Shown in pieces: positions 1-7,704 of a stretch of DNA of 64,000 nt. The DNA lies in the NCBI GenBank assembly GCA_007123775.1, contig SLGK01000033.1, forward strand, positions 1-64,000, given 5' to 3'. The notes below the pieces were generated by a model, which did no database searches, had not been told where the DNA came from, and was given only the letters and a program-made list of their open reading frames with translations. This DNA comes from Anaerolineae bacterium (GTDB lineage: Bacteria; Chloroflexota; Anaerolineae; Promineifilales; Promineifilaceae). A program made the position numbers and the translations under genes. Within the stretch, counting starts at the first letter, position 1. The number at the start of each line of letters is the position of its first letter.

Positions 1-2
1 GG

Positions 3-50
3 GAGCAGTTAGCCGATATTCGCCACGCGATGAGTCCAGAGGACATTTAA
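3..50 (+). CDS. pduC: 3' end of diol/glycerol dehydratase large subunit (PduC-like), truncated by window start
   Basis: Open frame from window start encodes ...EQLADIRHAMSPEDI*, directly upstream of pduD; identity mostly from context. Confidence 0.6.
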   Translation, partial: EQLADIRHAMSPEDI

Positions 51-62
51 GGAGCAATATCC

Positions 63-734
63 ATGGCCCAAATAAATGAAGCAATGGTACGTGACGTTGT
101 CAAAGAGATACTGAGCCAGGTAATGGCCGGTAACGGGACAACGGCCGTTTCCAACCCTACTGTATCCGCCACCAACGGTTCTGCCAGTATGACCCTGCGC
201 GAAACCGGCGAAGCGCGGCAAGGCACCGCGGCTGACGAAGTCGTGATCGCCCTGGCCCCCGCGTTTGGTGATAAGTTGAAACAACAAACCATTACCGGCG
301 TGCCCCATGCCACCGTCCTGCGCGAGATCATGGCCGGCATCGAGGAAGAAGGCTTGAAAGCGCGCGTGATCCGCGTCTGGCATACGTCTGACGTGGCCTT
401 CATCGGCAAGCGTGGCGCCGAACTGTCCGGGTCCGGCATTGCCATCGGTATTCAATCCCGTGGCACCACCGTGATCCACCAGCGTGACCTGTTCCCCCTG
501 CAAAACATTGAGCTGTTCCCGCAGGCCCCGGTCATTACGCTAGAGACCTACCGGCACATCGGCCGTAACGCGGCTCGCTATGCCAAGGGTGATTCCCCGG
601 CACCGGTGCCCCAGATGAACGATCAAATGGCGCGGCCCAAATACCAGGCGATTGCTGCTGTATACCACATCCGCGAGACGGAATTTGTGGTCAAAGGCAA
701 GCGGCCGGTTGAGTTGGAAGTCCGCTTTAGTTAA
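63..734 (+). CDS. pduD: Propanediol/diol dehydratase medium subunit
   Basis: Protein resembles PduD ([28 protein letters not shown]); N-terminal amphipathic helix [17 protein letters not shown] typical of encapsulation peptides. Confidence 0.93.
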   Translation: MAQINEAMVRDVVKEILSQVMAGNGTTAVSNPTVSATNGSASMTLRETGEARQGTAADEVVIALAPAFGDKLKQQTITGVPHATVLREIMAGIEEEGLKARVIRVWHTSDVAFIGKRGAELSGSGIAIGIQSRGTTVIHQRDLFPLQNIELFPQAPVITLETYRHIGRNAARYAKGDSPAPVPQMNDQMARPKYQAIAAVYHIRETEFVVKGKRPVELEVRFS

Positions 735-737
735 GTT

Positions 738-797
738 GGACACGGATGATGGTGGAACGAAAGGGCGCAAGCCCTTACCGCCACCAAATCCGTGTCC
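738..797 (+). other. Intergenic hairpin between pduD and pduE
   Basis: GGACACGGAT(738-747) pairs with ATCCGTGTCC(788-797); internal GGTGG/CCACC and AAGGGC-GCAA-GCCCTT with GNRA-type tetraloop. Confidence 0.75.
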
Positions 798-820
798 CAT
801 TTATCAAGGAGTAAGGTAAC

Positions 821-1336
821 GTGGCACAACAAGATTTAATTGCGGCAATCGTAAAAGAGGTTCTGGCTGAAATGAACGGCGTCAAAGCGACACCCGCTGC
901 GCCTGTTAACAACAACGGCCGTTCCCTCCATTACCAGGCCGATTACCCCCTATCCGAAAAACGGCCCGAGCTGGTCAAAACAGCCACCGGCAAAAGCCTG
1001 GACGACATCACCCTGAACGCCATCATGTCTGGCGCTATTCAGGCCGACGAGATTCGCATCACCCCCCAGACGCTAGAATACCAGGCCCAAATTGCGGAAA
1101 GCATCGGCCGGCCCCAGTTGGCCAACAACATGCGCCGCGCTGGTGAGCTGACTCGCGTCCCCGACGAGCGTGTGCTGGAAATGTACAACGCCCTACGGCC
1201 CAACCGTTCTAGCAAAGAGGAACTGTTGGCCATGGCCGACGAACTGGAAAGCAAGTTCAACGCCAAAGTATGCGCCGCTTTTGTGCGCGAGGCGGCAAAT
1301 GTCTATGAGGCCCGCGAAGTCCTTAAGGAAGAGTAA
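821..1336 (+). CDS. pduE: Diol dehydratase small subunit
   Basis: PduE-like (DYPLSEKRPELVKTATGKSLDDITL..., RPNRSSKEELLAMADELE); N-terminal encapsulation-like helix QQDLIAAIVKEVLAEM. Confidence 0.93.
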   Translation: MAQQDLIAAIVKEVLAEMNGVKATPAAPVNNNGRSLHYQADYPLSEKRPELVKTATGKSLDDITLNAIMSGAIQADEIRITPQTLEYQAQIAESIGRPQLANNMRRAGELTRVPDERVLEMYNALRPNRSSKEELLAMADELESKFNAKVCAAFVREAANVYEAREVLKEE

Positions 1337-1342
1337 CCCTCC

Positions 1343-1390
1343 AGCCGTGTAGTCTGGTCGTTACCCTAACGGCGACCAGGCTACACGGCT
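1343..1390 (+). other. Intergenic hairpin between pduE and pduG
   Basis: AGCCGTGTAG/CTACACGGCT and CTGGTCG/CGACCAG nested inverted repeats. Confidence 0.75.
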
Positions 1391-1412
1391 ACCCTACAAA
1401 GGGAAGCGCATT

Positions 1413-3266
1413 GTGACAACAATTATTGCTGGTATAGATGTAGGAAACTCAACAACGGAGGTGGCTATCGCCCAGCTAAGCGATAGCCACACCGCCCCCC
1501 GCTTCCTGGCCGCCAGCCGTGTACCCACCACCGGCATCAAAGGTACGCTCAGCAACATCCCCGGTATGGTTTTGGCCCTGCGCCGGGCAGCCGAAGCGGC
1601 TGATATGAGCGTTGGCGAAATCGATCTGGCCCTGCTCAACGAGGCCACCCCGGTCATCGGCGACATCGCCATGGAAACGATCACCGAGACCATCATCACC
1701 GAATCGACCATGATCGGCCACAACCCCGGTTCACCCGGCGGCATGGGCATTGGCGTAGGCCAAACCGTTCACCTGAAAAACCTGGTGGCCGTCAAGCGGG
1801 GCGAACCGGTTATCGTCGTTATTCCGCGCGAGTATGATTTTGAGGTGGCTGCTTCGCTGATTCGGCGGGCACTGGAAGCGGGTGTGGACGTGCAGGGCGG
1901 CATTGTGCAGGCCGATGACGGCGTTCTGATTGCCAATCGCCTGCCCAAACCAATTCCCCTGGTTGATGAGGTTAGACTAATCGAGCAGGTGCCGCTCAAC
2001 ATGCTCGCCGCCGTTGAGGTAGGCGAGCATGGTCAGGTCATCCGCCAGTTGTCTAATCCTTACGGCATTGCCACCCTGTTCGACCTGTCGCCTAAAGAGA
2101 CCCAGATGGTGATTCCCATTGCCAAAGCGCTGATTGGCCTGCGCTCGGCGGTGGTGATTCGCACCCCGGAAGGAGACGTGAAGACCCGTCGTATTCCGGC
2201 TGGCACTCTGAAGCTAGTAGGTGAAACCCAAACGGTGACGGTCGAGATGGATGGCGGTTCTGAAGCGATTATGGCCGGGCTTAAAAAGGTGGGGCGGCTC
2301 AACAATGTGACGGGCGAGGCCGGCACCAACGTGGGCGGCATGATCGAGCGCGTGCGCCAGACAATGAGCGACGTGACCGAAAAGCCGTTGTCTGACGTAA
2401 GAATACAGGATGTGCTGGCTGTAGATTGTCTGGTTCCCCAGCAAGTGGCCGGCGGGCTGGCCCAGGAATTCTCAATGGAAAATGCGGTCGGGCTGGCCGT
2501 CATGGTCAATACGGACCAACTGCTGATGCAGCGTTTGGCCCTGGCCCTGGCTCAAGAGATCGGCGTTCGTGTGGAGCTGGGCGGCGTGGAGGCCAACATG
2601 GCCATTCTGGGCGCACTGACCACGCCGGGCATTGATGTTCCCCTGGCCATTCTGGACCTGGGTGCCGGCTCGACTGATGCGGCCTTGATGGTGCGCGGTA
2701 AGCCGGTCAAGAGTATCCATCTGGCCGGGGCGGGTAACATGGTTTCGCTGCTGCTGCAGCGAGAGCTGGATTTGCCCACCGGCACCAATGTGGACGTAGC
2801 TGAAGAGATTAAGAGCTATCCGCTGGCGAAGGTGGAGAGTTTGTTCCACATTCGCAATGAGGATAATTCGGTGCGCTTTTTTAAGGAGCCGCTGGACCCG
2901 CGCCTGTTTGGGCGGGTGGCTCTGATTACCCAGAATGGCCTGGTTCCCATCCCTACCCAACATACCATTGAACGCATCCGCACGGTGCGGCGTGAAGCCA
3001 AGCGGCGCGTCTTTTTGCGTAATAGCCTGCGCGCCCTGGAGATGGTGGCCCCGCTGGGTAATCTCCGTAACATTGAGTTTGTAGCTATCGTGGGCGGCTC
3101 CGGGCAGGATTTTGAGCTGTCGCAGATGTTGATGGATGAGCTGGCCATCTATGGCACGGTGGTGGGTACGGCCAATGTGCGCGGTGAGTTGGGGCCGGTC
3201 AATGCGGTCGCCACCGGCCTGGTGCTGAGCTATCACGAGAAGCGGAAGGCGGGGAAGGCGGCATGA
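1413..3266 (+). CDS. pduG: Diol dehydratase reactivase large subunit
   Basis: DdrA/PduG-like actin-fold ATPase (AGIDVGNSTTEVA, LDLGAGSTDAAL); GTG start. Confidence 0.93.
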   Translation: MTTIIAGIDVGNSTTEVAIAQLSDSHTAPRFLAASRVPTTGIKGTLSNIPGMVLALRRAAEAADMSVGEIDLALLNEATPVIGDIAMETITETIITESTMIGHNPGSPGGMGIGVGQTVHLKNLVAVKRGEPVIVVIPREYDFEVAASLIRRALEAGVDVQGGIVQADDGVLIANRLPKPIPLVDEVRLIEQVPLNMLAAVEVGEHGQVIRQLSNPYGIATLFDLSPKETQMVIPIAKALIGLRSAVVIRTPEGDVKTRRIPAGTLKLVGETQTVTVEMDGGSEAIMAGLKKVGRLNNVTGEAGTNVGGMIERVRQTMSDVTEKPLSDVRIQDVLAVDCLVPQQVAGGLAQEFSMENAVGLAVMVNTDQLLMQRLALALAQEIGVRVELGGVEANMAILGALTTPGIDVPLAILDLGAGSTDAALMVRGKPVKSIHLAGAGNMVSLLLQRELDLPTGTNVDVAEEIKSYPLAKVESLFHIRNEDNSVRFFKEPLDPRLFGRVALITQNGLVPIPTQHTIERIRTVRREAKRRVFLRNSLRALEMVAPLGNLRNIEFVAIVGGSGQDFELSQMLMDELAIYGTVVGTANVRGELGPVNAVATGLVLSYHEKRKAGKAA

Positions 3267-3850
3267 GTGTGCAGGAGCAGGAACGGCCGTGTATCCACGT
3301 ATGCCTGCTGCCGGGCACCGATGCGTCCCTCTATCGCTGGGTACACATTGGGGCCGAAGAAGAAGGCGTGCCCTGCCGTCAGGTAGAGGGGCAGGCCGAT
3401 GAGCTAACGGCGCTGGCATATGAGGCGGCCCGCAGCTCTCGTTTTCACATTGGCGTGGCGCTGTCGGCGGAAACGGCCGTTTTACACGAAATGCACATGC
3501 CACCCGAACAGCCGGTTATGTCAGAGCCACTGGCCGAACGGCCGTCTTTTGTCAGCCGTCTGATAGGGGCCAACGCGGCCCGCATGGTGGTACGCAAGCC
3601 GTTCCGGTTTGCTGATGAAGAGGATGAACTGCTGCCCCAAAAGCAGCCGACTCCACCGCCACCAGCAACCAAAGAGACAGCAGCGGAGAAAGGAACAGGC
3701 AAGGAAAAAGAAAAGGAAACGGCCGTTAATCCCCCCCCACCACCACCCACCCCGGCCGCGAACGAACCGGTATCAACAAACGACCTGGCCCAGCTTGCTA
3801 CCATTGTGGCCCTGGTCGTACAGAAATTGGAAGAGCGAGGTATCCGATGA
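3263..3850 (+). CDS. pduH: Diol dehydratase reactivase small subunit with C-terminal extension
   Basis: Overlaps pduG by 4 nt; N-terminal part PduH/DdrB-like; followed by Pro/Lys/Glu-rich linker and terminal helix NDLAQLATIVALVVQKLEERGIR. Confidence 0.85.
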   Translation: MSVQEQERPCIHVCLLPGTDASLYRWVHIGAEEEGVPCRQVEGQADELTALAYEAARSSRFHIGVALSAETAVLHEMHMPPEQPVMSEPLAERPSFVSRLIGANAARMVVRKPFRFADEEDELLPQKQPTPPPPATKETAAEKGTGKEKEKETAVNPPPPPPTPAANEPVSTNDLAQLATIVALVVQKLEERGIR

Positions 3851-4449
3851 AAAAAGCATTGGGTTTAATAGAAACAATTGGGCTGTCAGCGGCCATCGAA
3901 GCCGCCGACGCCGCTGTCAAAGCAGCCGACGTCACCCTGTTAGGGTATGAGAATACCAAAGGCAACGGCAAGATTACCATCAAGCTGGCCGGTGGCGTTG
4001 GGGCCGTCAGAGCGGCCGTAGCGGCCGGCGTGGCCGCAGCCTCACGCATGGGCCAGGTATATGGCCACCATATCATCCCCCGACCGCATGACGAAATTCA
4101 GGCCCTGATCGACAATCTGGATCGGGGGCGTGGGCTGTCAGAAACGGCCGAACCAGAAGTCGAAGCTGAGCCAGAAGTCGAAGCCGAGCCAGAAGTTGAG
4201 GCTGAGGCAGAAGCAAAACCAGCACAGGCAGAACTCGGCCTGGCACCCGATGAACCAACAGAAGCAGCAGACGAAGCAACGGCCGAAACTGCCAACGACA
4301 CCGCAGCCGAAGAAGACAGCCCGGCGCCGGCACAATGCCGCGCCCTCACCAAGACGGGTGAACGCTGTAAACTGCCGGCCCTGGCCGACTCAGACTACTG
4401 CTTTGTCCACCGCCCGCAGGATGAGACGGACGATAGCGACGCTGAGTAA
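3847..4449 (+). CDS. BMC-H shell protein with acidic repeat linker and C-terminal Cys/His motif
   Basis: N-terminal ~95 aa BMC domain (KKALGLIETIGLSAAIEAADAAVKAADV...GGVGAVRAAVAAGVAAA); tail EPEVEA repeats, then CRALTKTGERCKLPALADSDYCFVH. Confidence 0.92.
   Translation: MKKALGLIETIGLSAAIEAADAAVKAADVTLLGYENTKGNGKITIKLAGGVGAVRAAVAAGVAAASRMGQVYGHHIIPRPHDEIQALIDNLDRGRGLSETAEPEVEAEPEVEAEPEVEAEAEAKPAQAELGLAPDEPTEAADEATAETANDTAAEEDSPAPAQCRALTKTGERCKLPALADSDYCFVHRPQDETDDSDAE
4150..4203 (+). repeat. 18-bp tandem repeat (3 copies) encoding EPEVEA
   Basis: gaaccagaagtcgaagct / gagccagaagtcgaagcc / gagccagaagttgaggct. Confidence 0.9.
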
Positions 4450-4463
4450 GGAGGACGAGTACC

Positions 4464-5201
4464 GTGCAAACTGTTACCAATCTGACGGTCAACGGCACGC
4501 CCCTTAATGTCGAGCGCATTTCCCAGGAGGTGATGCGCCGCCTGCTGGCCCGGCAGTCGCCCGAAAGCGCGGCCCCGGTCGCCGTGGCGCGGAACAGCCA
4601 TCTGGAGCTAGAAGTGCCTATCGGCGTTTCGGTGCGTCACGTTCACCTTTGCCCGGAGCATGTCGAAATTCTGTTTGGCAAAGGCCACGACCTGACCATC
4701 TTTAACGAGCTGTACCAGAAGGGCTACTATGCCGCCCAGGAACAGGTGATGGTGGTCGGGCGCAAACGGGCCATTGAAAAAGTGCGCGTCCTCGGCCCGC
4801 CCCGCCCCTATTCACAGGTGGAACTGTCCCAAACGGACGCGCTGGTGTTAGGGATGAAGCTGCCCATCGCCACCAACGGTGCCGACCCGGCCTGCCAACC
4901 TATTACCCTGGTGGGGCCAGAAGGTAACGTCAATCTCATCGGCCAGGGACAGGGAGGCGCGTTTATTGCCCGGCGCCACATCCATCTGAGTGATGATACG
5001 GCCGCACAAATTGGCGTCAAAAGTGGCGACATGCTCGATCTGCGCATTGACGGTCCGCGCCCCACCACCCTGCACGGCATTCTGGTACGCACCAAAGCGG
5101 GCTGGCGTACCGAAGTCCATCTGGACACCGACGAAGGCAACGCCGTCGGCATCCGCAGTGGGCAGATGGGCACCCTTATCATACCAAGACATGAGGCGTA
5201 A
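4464..5201 (+). CDS. pduL: BMC phosphotransacylase
   Basis: PduL-like: VPIGVSVRHVHLCPEHVEILFGKGHDLT ... ARRHIHLSDDTAAQIGVKSGDM; N-terminal helix VERISQEVMRRLLARQ. Confidence 0.93.
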   Translation: MQTVTNLTVNGTPLNVERISQEVMRRLLARQSPESAAPVAVARNSHLELEVPIGVSVRHVHLCPEHVEILFGKGHDLTIFNELYQKGYYAAQEQVMVVGRKRAIEKVRVLGPPRPYSQVELSQTDALVLGMKLPIATNGADPACQPITLVGPEGNVNLIGQGQGGAFIARRHIHLSDDTAAQIGVKSGDMLDLRIDGPRPTTLHGILVRTKAGWRTEVHLDTDEGNAVGIRSGQMGTLIIPRHEA

Positions 5202-5202
5202 A

Positions 5203-5276
5203 AAGTAAAACGTAAAAAGTAAACCTTACGCACTACGCACTACGCATTACGTTTTACGCATTACGATAAAAAGGCT
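5203..5276. repeat. Short hairpin/simple repeat element (TACGCAC/GTAAAACG type)
   Basis: aaaagtaaaacgtaaaaagtaaaccttacgcactacgcactacgcattacgttttacgcattacg; related units recur elsewhere. Confidence 0.7.
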
Positions 5277-5287
5277 TAAAACCAACC

Positions 5288-6115
5288 ATGACGACACCCA
5301 ACACAGACCAACCGCTAGACCAGGCAATGATCGACCAGATTGTGGCTAGAGTCGTGGCTCTGGTGCGGAATCGGCTGGCAACGGCCGTTCCTCCCCAGCG
5401 TGTCTTAATGCTCTACAGCGGGGCCAGCACCGGCTATGTGGCCGGTATGGAAACGATCAAGATGCTCACCGCCGCCAACCACGATCTGACGGTCATCATG
5501 ACGGCCTCGGCCCTGTATGTGGTTGGCGAAGACAACGTGCGCCAGGCCGGTGCCCGCCACATTGTTGGCCCTGATGAGTGGGTCGATACGCCCGGCATGG
5601 TCCGCGAGATAGATATGCTGCTGGTCCCCACCCTTTCGATGAGTACAGCGGCCCGGCTGGCGCTAGGGATGATGGACTCGCTCTTTTCGACGTTGATTTT
5701 AGGCGCGCTGTTGAACAACAAGCCGGTCATTGCCGTCTGTGATGGGGCCGATCCTTATGGCAATGGGGGACTGATTTTTAGCGATACGTTTGAGGGCGCA
5801 CCGGCGCTGCGGCAAACGATGTCGAACTATCTGGGCAGGCTGATCGAATTTGGCATCAATCTGGTGCAGGCGGATGGGTTTGTAACGGCCGTTATCAACC
5901 AGCTCCACTGCACCGCCCAGGCCGATCCGGAACTGCCCGCCGCCGTACCGCTGCTAACGGAAAACGGCCGTTTTCCCACCATTCTGACCGCCGCCGACCT
6001 GTCTGGCCACGCGCCGGGGTCCCGTTTGCACTTGCCTGCCAGCACCCGCCTGACTCCCCTGGCCCAAGACATCGTGCGGCAGCGCAATCTGCGTCTGCAA
6101 TTTATAAACAAGTAA
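5288..6115 (+). CDS. BMC-associated flavoprotein-family protein with N-terminal encapsulation-like helix
   Basis: Flavoprotein-like Rossmann protein (VLMLYSGASTGYVAGMETIKML...TASALYVVG); N-terminus QAMIDQIVARVVALVRNRLA amphipathic. Confidence 0.75.
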   Translation: MTTPNTDQPLDQAMIDQIVARVVALVRNRLATAVPPQRVLMLYSGASTGYVAGMETIKMLTAANHDLTVIMTASALYVVGEDNVRQAGARHIVGPDEWVDTPGMVREIDMLLVPTLSMSTAARLALGMMDSLFSTLILGALLNNKPVIAVCDGADPYGNGGLIFSDTFEGAPALRQTMSNYLGRLIEFGINLVQADGFVTAVINQLHCTAQADPELPAAVPLLTENGRFPTILTAADLSGHAPGSRLHLPASTRLTPLAQDIVRQRNLRLQFINK

Positions 6116-6120
6116 ATCGA

Positions 6121-6214
6121 GTAACTACTAAGCCTAAGAGTGGTGCGAGGCACTGGCCGAACGGTCTTAGGCACTTGCAACTCCTGTGGCCAGTGCCTTG
6201 CACCTGAGTAGTTA
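6121..6214 (+). promoter_or_regulatory. Structured intergenic element upstream of pduN, possible pseudoknot or alternative fold
   Basis: GTAACTACT(6121-6129)/AGTAGTTAC(6206-6214); GGTGCGAGGCACTGGCC(6142-6158)/GGCCAGTGCCTTGCACC(6188-6204); GCCTAAGA(6132-6139)/TCTTAGGC(6165-6172) crosses the second stem. Confidence 0.6.
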
Positions 6215-6231
6215 CCAAATCGAGGTGAAAT

Positions 6232-6510
6232 ATGCGCCTGGCAAAAGTAATTGGCACTGTAGTAGCCACCCGTAAAGAAGAATCCCTGACCGGCTTCAAG
6301 CTGCTGGTCATTCAAGAAATAGACCCCCTGGGCAAACGTGAAGTCAAGAACCGGCTGGTCGCCGTTGACACCCTGGGTGCCGGTGAAGGCGACATTGTGT
6401 TATGGGTTGTAGGCGGCGCGGCCCGAGTGGTCAGCGAAGAGCATCGCAAAGCCCCGCTCGACGTGGCTATTGTGGGCATTATTGATTCGGTGGATACATA
6501 CGATGAGTAG
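6232..6510 (+). CDS. pduN: BMC vertex protein (EutN/CcmL/PduN family)
   Basis: MRLAKVIGTVVATRKEESLTGFKLLVIQEI...VAVDTLGAGEGDIVLWVVGGAAR. Confidence 0.93.
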   Translation: MRLAKVIGTVVATRKEESLTGFKLLVIQEIDPLGKREVKNRLVAVDTLGAGEGDIVLWVVGGAARVVSEEHRKAPLDVAIVGIIDSVDTYDE

Positions 6511-7516
6511 CAAAGTATATACCCGCGGCGGCGACGCCGGCCAGACCTCCCTGTTAGGCGGTTTGCGGGTCGATAAGGACGACCTGCGTATCGAAGTCTA
6601 CGGCACGATGGACGAAGGTACGTCAGCTCTGGGGCTGGCCCGTGCCACCACCCAGCACGATGACCTGTGCCGCCATATTATCGATCTGCAAGGGGAACTG
6701 ATCCCCGTTATGTCTGAGGCGGCTTTTGTGCCGGGCGGCAAGCCCCTCAGCTTCGACATACCCCAGGTGCAGCCCCACCAGGTGGAGCGACTGGAACGCA
6801 TCATTGACCATTACAACCAGGAGTGGATACAAACGGGTCAGTTTGTGCGACCCGGCGGCTCTCAGGCAGCGGCCGCCCTGGACATGGCCCGCGCTACCTT
6901 TCGCCGGGCCGAACGGCGGCTCATCTCCCTTAACCGCACCGAGGCGGTCAACCCCCACCTGATGAAATACGTCAACCGCCTTTCGGACCTGCTCTACGTC
7001 CTGGCTCGCATTGACGAACAACGCACGCTGATCCGCACCATTGAGGCCAACCTGCCGCCCGAATTGGCCAACGCCGGGCAAGAAACTGCCTGGCCCTATA
7101 TTTCAGGAGAAACGGATATGACAACCTTAACTTTAACCGACTGTAACCGCATGGTCGAAGCGGGCATCAAACGAGCCGAGGCTATCGGCGTACCGATGGT
7201 GCTGGCTGTCGTTGACCAGAATGGCGATGTGATCGAAACAAGCCGTATGGACGAGGCCCTCATTGTCAGTGTCACCCTGGCCCCCCACAAAGCGTATACG
7301 GCCGCTACCGTACGTCTACCTACCCATGAACTGGCTCAGGCGGCCCAACCAGGCCAATCACTCTACGGGATTGACATTAACCTGCCCAAATTCACGCTGG
7401 TCGGTGGCGGCCTACCCCTGCACAAAGAGGGCAAAGTCGTCGGCGCGGTTGGCGTCAGCGGCGGCTCTGTTGAGCAGGATATTGATGTAGCCCAGGCCAT
7501 GGTGGACGCCTATTAG
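6503..7516 (+). CDS. pduO: Cob(I)alamin adenosyltransferase with C-terminal GlcG/HbpS-like domain (PduO)
   Basis: VYTRGGDAGQTSLLGGLRVDKDDLRIEVYGTMDE plus C-terminal TLTDCNRMVEAGIKRAEAIGVPMVLAVVDQNGDV; ATG overlaps pduN end. Confidence 0.93.
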   Translation: MSSKVYTRGGDAGQTSLLGGLRVDKDDLRIEVYGTMDEGTSALGLARATTQHDDLCRHIIDLQGELIPVMSEAAFVPGGKPLSFDIPQVQPHQVERLERIIDHYNQEWIQTGQFVRPGGSQAAAALDMARATFRRAERRLISLNRTEAVNPHLMKYVNRLSDLLYVLARIDEQRTLIRTIEANLPPELANAGQETAWPYISGETDMTTLTLTDCNRMVEAGIKRAEAIGVPMVLAVVDQNGDVIETSRMDEALIVSVTLAPHKAYTAATVRLPTHELAQAAQPGQSLYGIDINLPKFTLVGGGLPLHKEGKVVGAVGVSGGSVEQDIDVAQAMVDAY

Positions 7517-7552
7517 GAAACGACGTTTTTCCAGACAATGCTGGGAACAAAT

Positions 7553-7647
7553 AATTAATTGTTGAACTGCTGAATTGCTGAATTGTTAATGAGCGTCGCC
7601 AGCCATGCCATTAACAATTCAACAATTCGCAAATTCACGAATTAATT
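7553..7647. repeat. Large AT-rich imperfect inverted repeat between pduO and pduP
   Basis: 39-nt arms 7553-7591 and 7609-7647 (aattaattgttgaactgc...gttaatg / cattaacaattc...gaattaatt). Confidence 0.7.
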
Positions 7648-7704
7648 GTTATCGACAAAAAGCTGTCAATGTTGGCACTGTTAGTGCCTACAGAGGAATG
7701 ACCC

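Noticed and set aside
2472-3503. 343-aa minus-strand ORF
   Set aside because: Antisense to pduG/pduH; His/Gln-rich low-complexity translation typical of a GC-rich shadow ORF; sense gene strongly supported.
4150-4203. 18-bp repeats as minisatellite or CRISPR
   Set aside because: Contiguous in-frame repeats encoding EPEVEA inside a BMC gene; no spacers.
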